From Halomonas socia (GTDB lineage: Bacteria > Pseudomonadota > Gammaproteobacteria > Pseudomonadales > Halomonadaceae), in contig NZ_CP048812.1 in assembly GCF_010977575.1 (NCBI RefSeq), positions 62,001 to 126,000 of the forward strand: DNA of 64,000 nt, read 5' to 3'. The notes beneath the pieces are model-generated. The model worked only from the letters and a program-made list of their open reading frames with translations, made no database searches and was not told the DNA's origin. This document shows, one piece after another, positions 8,582 to 17,064 of this stretch (its first letter is position 1; each line of letters begins with the position of its first letter). The position numbers and the translations under genes were made by a program.

Positions 8582-10282
8582 TCAGGCGCTGGTGCGGCGA
8601 ATCGGCGCGTCGCCGTCGCTGCGCCGACGCGGTGCGCGCTCCGGCGCGCCGCTGTCTTCGCTGATCTCCAGCGGACGACCGGCGACACGGGCGCGCGCCA
8701 TCTTGGCCAGGATGCTGGACGGCAGCGAGCTTGGCAGCTCGACCACCGAGAAGGCGTTGCGGATATCGATGCGGCCGATACGCGCGCCCTCGATGCCGCC
8801 TTCGTTGGCCAGCGCGCCGACCAGTTGGCCGGGCTTGACGCCATCCTTGTGACCGACTGATACGCGGTAGCGGGTCATGCCTTCACGCGGGGCGCTGTCG
8901 CGACGCTTGGGCTTGCCGTCACGCGGGGCGCGATCGCTGGCACGCTCGGCGCGCGGCGCCTGCACACGGCCGATCGGTGCCTCGTCGGCGCGCGCCATGG
9001 CGGCAAACACGCAGGCCAGCTCGATCGGATCGTTGCCTTCGGCCACCAGACGCTCGATCAGCGCTTTCTGCTCGTCGGCACCCGCGGTGATCATGCCCTG
9101 CACGCGCTTGGAGAACACCTCGTCGCGGTGAGCGCGGATTGTCGCTTCGTCGGGCAGCGGCATCTCGGCCATGTGCTGGCCGGTGGCCTGCTCCATCCAG
9201 CGCACCTTGCGGGTCTCGCGGAAGCCGACGAAGGTGATGGCGATGCCGGTCCGACCGGCACGACCGGTACGCCCGATGCGGTGGGTGTAGGCCTCGCTGT
9301 CCTGCGGCAGGTCGTAGTTGATGACGTGGGTGATGCGCGGCACGTCGAGGCCGCGGGCGGCCACGTCGGTGGCGATCAGCACGTCGACCTTGCCACGCTT
9401 GAGGCGCGTGATGGTGCGCTCGCGCAGGCTCTGGTCGAGATCCCCCGACAGGCCAGCGGCGTTGACGCCGCGTGCGGTGAGCTGCTCGACCAGAGTGGTA
9501 CAGGCGGCACGGGTGCGCACGAAGACGATGGCACCGTCGACCGGCTCGACCTCGAGAATGCGCGCCAGTGCTTCCAGCTTGGCGCCACCGTCGACGCGCA
9601 CCATGCGCTGGTCGATGCTGGCCGCCGTACCGGCGCTGGCCTCGATGGCGACCTTGACCGGGTCGACCAGGTAGCGATTGACGATGCGTTCGATCTCGGC
9701 CGGCAGCGTGGCAGAGAAGAATACCCGCTGGGCATCCTTGGGTGTGTCGGCGACGACGCGCTTGACGTCATCGATGAAGCCCATGCGCAGCATCTCGTCG
9801 GCTTCGTCGAGCACCAGGGCGGAGAGGCCGTCGAGCTTGAGGCTACCGCGATCCAGGTGGTCGATGATGCGGCCTGGAGTACCGACCACGACCTGCGCGC
9901 CGCGCTTGAGAGCGCCGAGCTGCTCGCGATATTCCTGGCCGCCGCACAGGGTGGCGACTTCCAGGCCCTTGAGGTTCTGGCCGTATTTGCTGAACGACAC
10001 GGCGACCTGCTGGGCCAGCTCACGGGTCGGCGCCATCACCAGCACCTGGGGCTCGCGGCGGTCGAGTTCGATACGCGACAGGATCGGCAGCGCGAAGGCT
10101 GCGGTCTTGCCGGTACCGGTCTGGGCCTGGCCCAGCATGTCACGGCCTTCCAGCAGTGCAGGAATAGTCTGCAGCTGGATCGGCGAAGGAGTCTCGTAGC
10201 CCAGTGTTTCCACAGCGGAGAGAACGGCAGGCAACAGAGCAAGATCGCCGAAGCTCGGCGAAGCGACAGAAGTCGAGATCAT
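8582..10282 (-). CDS. deaD: DEAD-box ATP-dependent RNA helicase DeaD/CsdA
   Basis: This 566-residue cytoplasmic RNA helicase remodels structured RNA in ribosome assembly and mRNA decay, notably in the cold. Motifs in order: Q motif (GYETPSPIQ), Walker A AQTGTGKT near residue 54, PTRELAQQ, GTPGR, LDEADEML, SATLP, then ARGLDVP and HRIGRTGRAGR of the second RecA domain. The C-terminus (about residues 470-545) resembles the DbpA-type RNA-binding domain (RYRVSVGHKDGVKPGQLVGAL) followed by an Arg-rich tail. It is shorter than E. coli DeaD (629 residues). The ATG at 10282 has AAGG upstream; an in-frame TTG one codon earlier is less likely. A long open frame on the opposite strand (9128-10339) is a composition artefact. 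Confidence 0.93.
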   Translation of the reverse strand: MISTSVASPSFGDLALLPAVLSAVETLGYETPSPIQLQTIPALLEGRDMLGQAQTGTGKTAAFALPILSRIELDRREPQVLVMAPTRELAQQVAVSFSKYGQNLKGLEVATLCGGQEYREQLGALKRGAQVVVGTPGRIIDHLDRGSLKLDGLSALVLDEADEMLRMGFIDDVKRVVADTPKDAQRVFFSATLPAEIERIVNRYLVDPVKVAIEASAGTAASIDQRMVRVDGGAKLEALARILEVEPVDGAIVFVRTRAACTTLVEQLTARGVNAAGLSGDLDQSLRERTITRLKRGKVDVLIATDVAARGLDVPRITHVINYDLPQDSEAYTHRIGRTGRAGRTGIAITFVGFRETRKVRWMEQATGQHMAEMPLPDEATIRAHRDEVFSKRVQGMITAGADEQKALIERLVAEGNDPIELACVFAAMARADEAPIGRVQAPRAERASDRAPRDGKPKRRDSAPREGMTRYRVSVGHKDGVKPGQLVGALANEGGIEGARIGRIDIRNAFSVVELPSSLPSSILAKMARARVAGRPLEISEDSGAPERAPRRRSDGDAPIRRTSA

Positions 10283-10888
10283 CAATCACACCTTGGTAGG
10301 CCGGTCATTACCGGCAACAGAGTTTGGTGGTGTCCCTGATCCCATCAATACGCCAACCGTCACGGACGGGCGGGCCTGCCCCTTGGGGCAACACGGGCGG
10401 AGTCTGGGACACCGGTCGCACCTGGCATCCGGTTCGCGTACGTAGATTCGGCTGGGCCGAACCGGCTCGGGCCATGGCGGGCAGCTGCTCGCGTAGACCC
10501 TCGGCGAACCGCTGTGGCGACCGTTTGCGCCGCACGGAATGACAATCCGCGTTCCTGGGCGCTCCATCTACATAGTCGGACGCATCTGGCGTCCTGCAAA
10601 GCGTCGTGCAGCATCATCGAATCAAGCAGCGATGAGCGACGAACCGTTACGATGGTGGGGTCAACACATGCGAGGAGCGCGCATGCTAACATCGCCACCC
10701 GGCCCTGGCCAGTCTTTTCGCGGCCACCCTTTTTGCCCTCATGCCTGCCCTCGTCACCTCACCGTTCATGGACGTTTCATCCAACTGCCCTCGATCCGCC
10801 ATCGGATCAACACGCGTCGGTCATATCTCGCCGCTAGAGTCGCCCCATGAGATCGATCTCATCGATCACACGTTCATGAGGCAGCGAC
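10283..10888. other. 606-base intergenic region upstream of deaD and lacI
   Basis: No convincing gene or RNA gene is seen on either strand. The region divides deaD from the divergent LacI operon. The deaD-proximal part is GC-rich with several short inverted repeats and could be a long 5' leader, as is known for cold-shock helicase genes; this is inference. The lacI-proximal end carries the palindrome listed separately. Confidence 0.5.
10847..10862. promoter_or_regulatory. perfect 16-bp palindrome, candidate LacI-family operator
   Basis: ATGAGATCGATCTCAT is a perfect dyad with a central CG step, the usual form of LacI-family operators. It lies 27 bases upstream of the lacI start codon and about 1.07 kb before the ABC genes. 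Since lacI and the ABC operon are separated by only 11 bases, one autoregulated operator could govern the whole set. Confidence 0.55.
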
Positions 10889-11917
10889 ATGGCAGATCTA
10901 CTCAGCGTGGCGAAGTTGGCCGGCGTTTCCCGCGCCACGGCGTCGCGCACCTTCGCCTCCCCCGAGCGGGTAAGTCCCACGACCCGCCGTAAGGTAGAGG
11001 ATGCGGCAACCCAGCTCGCCTTTCGGCCCAACAAGGTGGCGCGCCAGCTACGCGCCCAGGCCACCAAGATGATCGGCGTGATGGTACCCAGCCTTAACAA
11101 CCCGGTCTTCGCCGAGCAGCTACACGCCATGGAAGTGGCGGCCCGTGAGGCCGGCTATTCACTGATCGTCACTACCAGCGGCTATGACCCCAGCCGCGAG
11201 CAAGCGATCGTCGAAGAGATGCTCAGCCAGCGCGTCGACGGCCTGGCACTCACCGTTGCCGTGGCCCGCGACAGTGCGGTGCTGGCCACGCTACAGCGCG
11301 AGACCACGCCCTGCCTGCTGGTCTACAACCCGCCCCACCCCGGCGGCCTTCCCGCCATCGGCGTGGACAACCGCACCGCCATGGCCGAGGCCACGCGCCA
11401 TCTCATCGCACGGGGCCACCGCCACATCGGCATGGTCGCCGGCCCGTTGCTGCAGTCGGACCGCGCCCGCCTGCGCTATGCCGGCTACCGCCAGGCCATG
11501 CGCGAGCACGGGCTGGCAGCGCGGCCACTGATCGAGATGCCGCGCCACACCCAGGCCGAGCTGGCCTGCCTGGCGCCGGCCCTGGCGGGCCCCAACCGCC
11601 TCACCGCCGTGCTATGCACCAACGACCTGCTGGCCATCAGCCTGATAGGCGAACTGCAGCGGGCCAAGTTCTCGGTACCGGACGACCTCTCGGTGATGGG
11701 TTTCGATGGTATCGACCTGGGGCGGTGCCTCTACCCCTCGCTGTGCAGCATGGAGCAGCCGCGTATCGAGATCGGCCGCGCGGCGATTGCCACCCTGCTG
11801 GCCATGATCCAGGGGCAGTCGCCCCCTCTCCCCTTCCTCCCTCACGCACTGCGGGAGGGAGAAAGCGTCGGAGCGCCTCCGACGTCCCGGCAAGCCCCCA
11901 CCCTTCGCTCACCTTAG
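10889..11917 (+). CDS. LacI-family transcriptional regulator
   Basis: This 342-residue repressor has an N-terminal helix-turn-helix (residues 4-25, LLSVAKLAGVSRATASRTFA), the hinge near residues 45-60 and a periplasmic-binding-like effector domain from about residue 61 (KMIGVMVPSLNNPVFAEQL). The last 30 residues are Pro-rich and look like a nonconserved tail. GAGG lies upstream of the ATG. It is transcribed in the same direction as the ABC importer and phosphodiesterase genes, with an 11-base gap, and probably senses their substrate. Effector identity is unknown. Confidence 0.88.
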   Translation: MADLLSVAKLAGVSRATASRTFASPERVSPTTRRKVEDAATQLAFRPNKVARQLRAQATKMIGVMVPSLNNPVFAEQLHAMEVAAREAGYSLIVTTSGYDPSREQAIVEEMLSQRVDGLALTVAVARDSAVLATLQRETTPCLLVYNPPHPGGLPAIGVDNRTAMAEATRHLIARGHRHIGMVAGPLLQSDRARLRYAGYRQAMREHGLAARPLIEMPRHTQAELACLAPALAGPNRLTAVLCTNDLLAISLIGELQRAKFSVPDDLSVMGFDGIDLGRCLYPSLCSMEQPRIEIGRAAIATLLAMIQGQSPPLPFLPHALREGESVGAPPTSRQAPTLRSP

Positions 11918-11928
11918 AGGAATACACC

Positions 11929-12936
11929 ATGAGCGCTTCGCGTCTTCGTCAAACCCTGCTGGCTAGCGCCCTGCTCGGCGCCAGCTCCCTGGCCAGCGGC
12001 GATACTGCCATCTGCTACAACTGCCCGCCGGAGTGGGCCGATTGGGGCACGCAGCTGCGTCTGATCGAGCAGGAGACCGGTATCCGCGTACCCCAGGACA
12101 ACAAGAATTCCGGCCAGTCGCTGGCGCAGTTGGTGGCCGAACAGAACAGCCCGGTAGCGGATGTCGTCTACTATGGCGTGACCTTCGGCATCCAGGCCAT
12201 GGAGGCCGACGTCGTCGCGCCCTATCAGCCGGCCCACTGGGACGAGATCCCCGAGGGGCTCAAGGATCCTGACGGCCACTGGTTCGCCATTCACTCCGGC
12301 ACCCTGGGCTTCATGGTCAATGTCGACGCCCTGGACGGCGCGCCGGTGCCTAGCTCATGGAACGACCTGCTCAAGCCCGAGTACCGCGGCATGGTCGGCT
12401 ACCTCGATCCCGCCAGCGCCTTCGTCGGCTATGTCGGTGCCGTAGCGGTGAACCTGGCCAAGGGCGGCGATCTCGATGACTTCTCGCCCGCCATCGACTA
12501 CTTCAACGCCCTGGCCGACAACGCCCCCATCGTTCCCAAGCAAACCAGCTACGCCCGGGTACTCTCGGGCGAGATTCCGATCCTGCTCGACTACGACTTC
12601 AACGCCTATCGTGCCCGGCACGGCGATAGCGCCAACGTCGAGTTCGTCATTCCCGCCGAAGGCAGCGTAGTGGTGCCCTATGTGATGAGCCTGGTGAAGG
12701 ATGGCCCACACGCCGACAGCGGGCGCGAGGTGCTCGACTTCGTGCTCTCGGATCAGGGCCAGGCGGTGTGGGCCGATGCCTACCTGCGTCCGGTACGCGA
12801 CAGCGCGATCTCCGAGCAGGCGCGCGAGGTGTTCCTGCCCGACAGCGACTACGCACGAGCCCAAACCGTGGACTACGACGCTATGGCGGCGGCACAGCGC
12901 CAGTTCTCCGACCGCTACCTGTCAGAGGTGCGGTGA
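11929..12936 (+). CDS. ABC transporter substrate-binding protein
   Basis: This 335-residue periplasmic protein has a signal peptide (about residues 1-23, ending LASG before DTAICYNCPPEW) and the fold of binding proteins for iron, polyamine or phosphonate importers. Visible segments include LAQLVAEQNSPVADVVYYG, NVDALDGAPVPSSWNDLLKPEY and LDYDFNAYRARHGDS. The ATG has an AGAGGA site; in-frame upstream sequence is overlap with lacI. Two permeases, an ATPase and a GpdQ-like phosphodiesterase follow. The enzyme partner suggests a phosphodiester ligand such as a glycerophosphodiester, but the sequence alone does not prove it. Confidence 0.85.
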   Translation: MSASRLRQTLLASALLGASSLASGDTAICYNCPPEWADWGTQLRLIEQETGIRVPQDNKNSGQSLAQLVAEQNSPVADVVYYGVTFGIQAMEADVVAPYQPAHWDEIPEGLKDPDGHWFAIHSGTLGFMVNVDALDGAPVPSSWNDLLKPEYRGMVGYLDPASAFVGYVGAVAVNLAKGGDLDDFSPAIDYFNALADNAPIVPKQTSYARVLSGEIPILLDYDFNAYRARHGDSANVEFVIPAEGSVVVPYVMSLVKDGPHADSGREVLDFVLSDQGQAVWADAYLRPVRDSAISEQAREVFLPDSDYARAQTVDYDAMAAAQRQFSDRYLSEVR

Positions 12937-12938
12937 TC

Positions 12939-13835
12939 ATGTCGGTGGTATCACAGCAGCGGCCCCAAGCGGGGGCCGCTTCATCGCGCAAGCCGGCGCC
13001 AGCCGCCGCCCTAAGGGGGCTGGGGCATCCGGCCATATTGGCCTTGGTGCCGGCCTTGACGCTGTTCTGTGCCTTCTGGCTGCTGCCTTTCGCCCGGCTG
13101 GTACTGATGGGCGCCGAGGTCGACCGTGGCAGTGGGGTCAGCGCCTACCTGGCCATCCTCACCCACCGGCAATACCTGACCAGCCTCGCCGCCACGCTGG
13201 GCATTTCCCTGGTGGTATCGCTGGCGGCAGTGGGCATCGCGGGCCTGGCCGGCTTCTTCCTTGCCCGCCACCGCTTTGCAGGCAAGTCGCTGCTGGTCGC
13301 CAGCTTGACCTTTCCGCTGGCCTTCCCGGGGGTCGTGGTCGGTTTCCTGGTGATCATGCTAGGCGGGCGCCAGGGCGCCCTGGCGCAGTTGAGCCTGTGG
13401 TTGTTCGACGAGCGTTGGATGTTCGCCTACTCGCTGCTGGGGCTGTTCGTCGGCTACCTCTACTTCTCCATTCCCCGGGTGATCACCACCGTGATGGCGG
13501 CCTGCGACACCCTCGATCGCAGCCTGGAGGAGGCGGCTCGCTCACTGGGGGCCAGCACCTGGCGGGTCGCGCGTGACGTGATCGTGCCAGGCATCGCGCC
13601 GACGCTGCTCTCCACCGGGGCGATCTGCTTTGCCACCAGCATGGGGGCTTTCGGCACCGCCTTCACCCTGGGGACCCGCATGAGCATTCTGCCCCTCGAT
13701 ATCTATGGCGAGTTCACCAACTACGCCAACTTCTCCATGGCCGCCGCCCTCTCGGTGGTGCTCGGGGTGATCACCTGGATCGCCCTGAGCCTGGCCCGCA
13801 AACTGGCCGGTGGCGGCCTGGGAGCACCGGCATGA
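12939..13835 (+). CDS. ABC transporter permease (first)
   Basis: This 298-residue inner-membrane protein has about six transmembrane segments after a 35-residue Ala/Arg-rich N-terminus. The EAA loop that contacts the ATPase is LEEAARSLGASTWRVARDVIVPG. The ATG lies two bases after the binding-protein stop and GAGGTG sits within that gene's end. The last four bases overlap the next permease (ATGA). It resembles permeases of the spermidine/iron/aminoethylphosphonate group. Confidence 0.88.
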   Translation: MSVVSQQRPQAGAASSRKPAPAAALRGLGHPAILALVPALTLFCAFWLLPFARLVLMGAEVDRGSGVSAYLAILTHRQYLTSLAATLGISLVVSLAAVGIAGLAGFFLARHRFAGKSLLVASLTFPLAFPGVVVGFLVIMLGGRQGALAQLSLWLFDERWMFAYSLLGLFVGYLYFSIPRVITTVMAACDTLDRSLEEAARSLGASTWRVARDVIVPGIAPTLLSTGAICFATSMGAFGTAFTLGTRMSILPLDIYGEFTNYANFSMAAALSVVLGVITWIALSLARKLAGGGLGAPA

Positions 13836-14620
13836 CGTCACGCCTACGCTTTCTGCTACAGCTGGGCTTCACCCTGCTGGTATGCCTGTTCATGATCGTG
13901 CCGGTGGTGATGTCGGTGCTCGCCGGCCTCACCGAAAACTACTTCGTAGGTCTCCGGAGCGGCTTGACGCTGCGCTGGGTCGACGAGGTCTGGTCGCTCT
14001 ATTCCGACACCATCTGGCTATCGATCCGGCTGGCGCTGGCCTGCCTTGCCGTCACCGTGCTGCTCGGCGTGCCGGCCGCCTACGGCCTGCTGCGTAGCCG
14101 CCGCCGCTGGGCCAATGCCATCGAGGAAACCCTGCTACTGCCGGTGGCCGTGCCCGGCCTGGCCACGGCCCTGGCGCTGCTGCTGGCCTATGGCCACTAC
14201 CGCGAATTTCGCGACAGCTGGCTATTCATCCTGGTCGGCCATGTGCTGTTCACCCTGCCGTTCATGATCCGTCCGGTGCTTGCCGTGATGCGCAGCGCGC
14301 GCCTGGCGCTGCTCGAGGAGGCTGCGGCAAGCCTCGGTGCCGGCTTCTGGCGACGCTTCCTGACGGTGGTGGTACCCAACTGCATGAGCGGCATTCTGGC
14401 CGGCGCCCTGATGGTGGTCACCCTGTCGATCGGTGAGTTCAACATCACCTGGATGCTGCACACGCCGCTGAACAAGACGCTACCGGTGGGGCTGGCCGAC
14501 AGCTACGCCTCCATGCGCCTGGAGATCGGCTCGGCCTACACCCTGATCTTCCTGGTCATGATCGTGCCGCTGCTGGTCGCCATCCAGTGGCTGGGGCGCC
14601 TCACCGGCCAGCGCCACTAA
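13832..14620 (+). CDS. ABC transporter permease (second)
   Basis: This 262-residue partner permease has six hydrophobic segments and the EAA loop LEEAAASLGAGFWRRFLTVVVPN. It is translationally coupled to the first permease by an ATGA overlap, giving a heterodimeric channel. Length is normal for the family. Confidence 0.88.
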   Translation: MTSRLRFLLQLGFTLLVCLFMIVPVVMSVLAGLTENYFVGLRSGLTLRWVDEVWSLYSDTIWLSIRLALACLAVTVLLGVPAAYGLLRSRRRWANAIEETLLLPVAVPGLATALALLLAYGHYREFRDSWLFILVGHVLFTLPFMIRPVLAVMRSARLALLEEAAASLGAGFWRRFLTVVVPNCMSGILAGALMVVTLSIGEFNITWMLHTPLNKTLPVGLADSYASMRLEIGSAYTLIFLVMIVPLLVAIQWLGRLTGQRH

Positions 14621-14647
14621 CCTTTGCCGATATCCTGCGAGACCGAT

Positions 14648-15730
14648 ATGAACTCATTCGTCAGCATCGACCTGGAAGCGTGCGGTCGCACCTTTGCCGG
14701 TGGCCACACCGCTCTGCACCCCCTCGACCTGAATATCGCCGCCGGCGAGACTCTGGTGCTACTGGGGCCCTCCGGCTGCGGCAAGACCACCACCCTGCGC
14801 CTCATCAGCGGCCTGGAAAGCCCCGATCCCAACGGCCGCGTGCGCTTCGACGGGCGCGACGTCACGCCGCTGCCCATCGAGAAGCGCAAGGTGGGCATGG
14901 TGTTCCAGAGTTATGCCCTGTTCCCCAACATGAACGTCGCCGCCAACATCGCCTACGGGCTACGGATCCAGCGCCTGCCGGCAGCCGAGATCCAGCAGCG
15001 GGTGGACGAGGTGATGGCCATGACCGACCTCGGCGGCTTCGGCGAACGCCGCATCGACGCGCTCTCCGGCGGCCAGAAACAGCGCGTGGCGCTGGCCCGC
15101 GCCATCGCCGTGCGGCCCAGGGTGCTGCTGTTCGACGAGCCGCTCGCCGCCCTCGACGCCAAGCTGCGCGATCGGCTGCGCATCGAGATTGCCAGGTTGC
15201 TCAAGGAGCTGGGGATCACTGCCGTCTATGTGACCCACGACCAGTCGGAGGCGATGGCGCTCGGCGATCGTATCGCCGTCATGCACCAGGGGCGTATCGT
15301 CCAGCTCGGCACACCGCAAGAGATCTACCATCGCCCCGCCAGCACCTTCGTGGCTAACTTCATCGGCGCCGTCAACCGCCTGCCGGTGCTCGCCGCTGGC
15401 GCCGCGGGCCGGCTGGCAGTCCACGGCGGCGAGTTGTTCAGCCCGCACCTACGCGGCAAGCGCACCCTCTACTGCCGCCCCGAAGACATCCAAGTCGTAG
15501 CGCTGGACGCCGCGGCCATTCGCGGCCGTGTCCTGGAGAGCGTCTTCCTCGGTCAATCCCAGCGCCTGCTGGTGGATACCGGTAGCGACGCCCCACTGCA
15601 GGTGGATGCCGGCTCGCGCCACCAATGGCGAGTCGGCGAGGCCATCGGCCTGGCGATTCCTCCCGAGGTGCTGTTTCACCCTGAGCAGCACCCCGACGCC
15701 GCCCGGGCCGAGGAGGTGTCGCATGGTTGA
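14648..15730 (+). CDS. ABC transporter ATP-binding protein
   Basis: This 360-residue ATPase powers the importer. Walker A is GPSGCGKTT (about residues 42-50), the Q-loop MVFQSYALFPNMNV, the signature LSGGQKQR, Walker B VLLFDEPLAALD and the H-loop YVTHDQSEAM. The C-terminal 100 residues form a TOBE-like domain (LYCRPEDIQVV), as in MalK/PotA-type ATPases. The ATG at 14648 was chosen because the domain begins there; the ribosome site is weak. The stop overlaps the start of the phosphodiesterase gene by eight bases. Confidence 0.9.
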   Translation: MNSFVSIDLEACGRTFAGGHTALHPLDLNIAAGETLVLLGPSGCGKTTTLRLISGLESPDPNGRVRFDGRDVTPLPIEKRKVGMVFQSYALFPNMNVAANIAYGLRIQRLPAAEIQQRVDEVMAMTDLGGFGERRIDALSGGQKQRVALARAIAVRPRVLLFDEPLAALDAKLRDRLRIEIARLLKELGITAVYVTHDQSEAMALGDRIAVMHQGRIVQLGTPQEIYHRPASTFVANFIGAVNRLPVLAAGAAGRLAVHGGELFSPHLRGKRTLYCRPEDIQVVALDAAAIRGRVLESVFLGQSQRLLVDTGSDAPLQVDAGSRHQWRVGEAIGLAIPPEVLFHPEQHPDAARAEEVSHG

Positions 15731-16553
15731 TTCTTGCCTGATCGCCCAGATCAGCGACCCCCACATCAAGGCCGAGGGGCGCCTCTCCTATCGCCAGGTC
15801 GATACCGCCAGGGCGCTGCGCCAGGCCATCGACAAGCTCGAACGGCTGATACCACGCCCGCAGCTGCTGCTGATCAGCGGCGACCTGGTGGATTTCGGCA
15901 GACCCGACGAGTACGCCACGCTGCGCGAGATACTCGCTGGTTCGAGCCTGCCGATCTACCTAATTCCGGGCAACCACGACCACCGGGAGAACCTGCGCGC
16001 CGCCTTCTCGACACTCACACACCTGTTTCAGCATCCGCGCTTCGTGCAGTGGGCGGTGGACGACTACTCGGTTCGGCTGATCGGTCTCGACTCCAGCGTG
16101 CCTGGGGCGTCCCACGGTCTGCTGTGCCCGGCGCGCCTGCAGTGGCTCGATGAGACCCTGCACCAGCAACCGACCCGCCCGACCCTGGTCATGCTGCACC
16201 ATCACCCCTTCGCCAGCGGCATCGCGCATATGGATCGCCAGCCGCTGCGCCATGCCAGCGCCCTGGCCGAGGTCATTGTCCAGCATCCCCAGGTCGAGCG
16301 GGTGCTGTGCGGCCATCTGCACCGCAGCCTCCAGGCACGCTTCGCCAACACCCTGGCAATGAGCTGCCCAGGCGTGTCGCACCAGGTCAGCCTGAGGTTA
16401 GGCGACGAAGGCACGCCGAGCTTTCATCTCGAGCCCCCCGGCTACCTGCTACACCACTGGACGCCCGCTGCTGGTCTGGTGACCCACCAGGGATTCATCG
16501 ACGACTACCCGGGCCCGTTCCCCTTCTATGACGACAACGGCTTGATCGATTGA
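15723..16553 (+). CDS. GpdQ-like metallophosphoesterase / glycerophosphodiesterase
   Basis: This 276-residue enzyme of the calcineurin-like (class III) phosphodiesterases has the full binuclear metal signature: Asp12 and His14 (ISDPH), GDLVDFG, GNHDHRE, HHHPF and GHLH. The spacing, the pair YLIPGNHD and LAMSCPGVSHQV, and the YPGPFPFYDDNG C-terminus match Enterobacter GpdQ as I remember it better than CpdA. It would hydrolyse phosphodiesters such as glycerophosphoethanolamine. It is translationally coupled to the ABC ATPase (8-base overlap, GGAGGTG site), which strongly ties catalysis to uptake. cAMP phosphodiesterase activity remains a possible alternative. Confidence 0.82.
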   Translation: MVDSCLIAQISDPHIKAEGRLSYRQVDTARALRQAIDKLERLIPRPQLLLISGDLVDFGRPDEYATLREILAGSSLPIYLIPGNHDHRENLRAAFSTLTHLFQHPRFVQWAVDDYSVRLIGLDSSVPGASHGLLCPARLQWLDETLHQQPTRPTLVMLHHHPFASGIAHMDRQPLRHASALAEVIVQHPQVERVLCGHLHRSLQARFANTLAMSCPGVSHQVSLRLGDEGTPSFHLEPPGYLLHHWTPAAGLVTHQGFIDDYPGPFPFYDDNGLID

Positions 16554-16610
16554 AGGGGCGGGCACGACCGCATGCTATGATCCCTCGCCGACACCGTTCA
16601 GGAGCCCTGC

Positions 16611-17060
16611 ATGCCTAGCCTGTGGATCGATGCCGACGCCTGCCCCAAGGTCGCCCGCGAGATCATCGTGCGTGCCGCCGAGCGCACCGCCACCCCCACC
16701 TGGTTCGTGGCCAACCACCAGATCCCGCTGCCGCCGTCGCGCTGGGTCAAGTCGCTGGCGGTGGCCAGCGGCTTCGACGCCGCCGACGATGAGATCGTCG
16801 CCCGGCTCGAGGCCGGCGACCTGCTGATCAGCTCGGATCTGCCGCTGGCCATGGAGGCCATCGACAAGGGTGCGGCGGTAATGACCAGCCGCGGCGAGAT
16901 GCTCGACAAGAGCAATATCAAGGCGCGGGTGCAAATGCGGGATTTCATGGAAACCCTGCGCGCCAGCGGCGAGCACACCGGCGGGCCCAAGGGCTACTCC
17001 GATGTCGACCGCCGCGAGTTCGCCAATGCGCTGGACCGCTGGCTGGCGAAGCAGACCTAA
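16611..17060 (+). CDS. UPF0178 / DUF188 (YaiI-like) protein
   Basis: This 149-residue protein belongs to the YaiI/UPF0178 family, recognised by the start LWIDADACPKVAREI, the acidic patch DAADDEIVARLEAGDLLISSDLPLA and the segment SRGEMLDKSNI. The fold is NYN/PIN-like with a cluster of Asp residues, suggesting a nuclease-type role, but no function is established. AGGAG precedes the ATG. It is convergent with the LacI gene at 17065, with only four bases between the stops. Confidence 0.9.
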   Translation: MPSLWIDADACPKVAREIIVRAAERTATPTWFVANHQIPLPPSRWVKSLAVASGFDAADDEIVARLEAGDLLISSDLPLAMEAIDKGAAVMTSRGEMLDKSNIKARVQMRDFMETLRASGEHTGGPKGYSDVDRREFANALDRWLAKQT

Positions 17061-17064
17061 GGCG

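Noticed and set aside
9128-10339. 403-codon open frame opposite deaD
   Set aside because: It is fully antisense to a helicase with all motifs intact; composition is a mirror of high-GC codon use (His/Asp/Gly/Ala rich) with no recognisable domain.
10360-10698. Short frames in the deaD-lacI gap
   Set aside because: Overlapping frames on both strands with no ribosome site, no domain and no consistent codon use.
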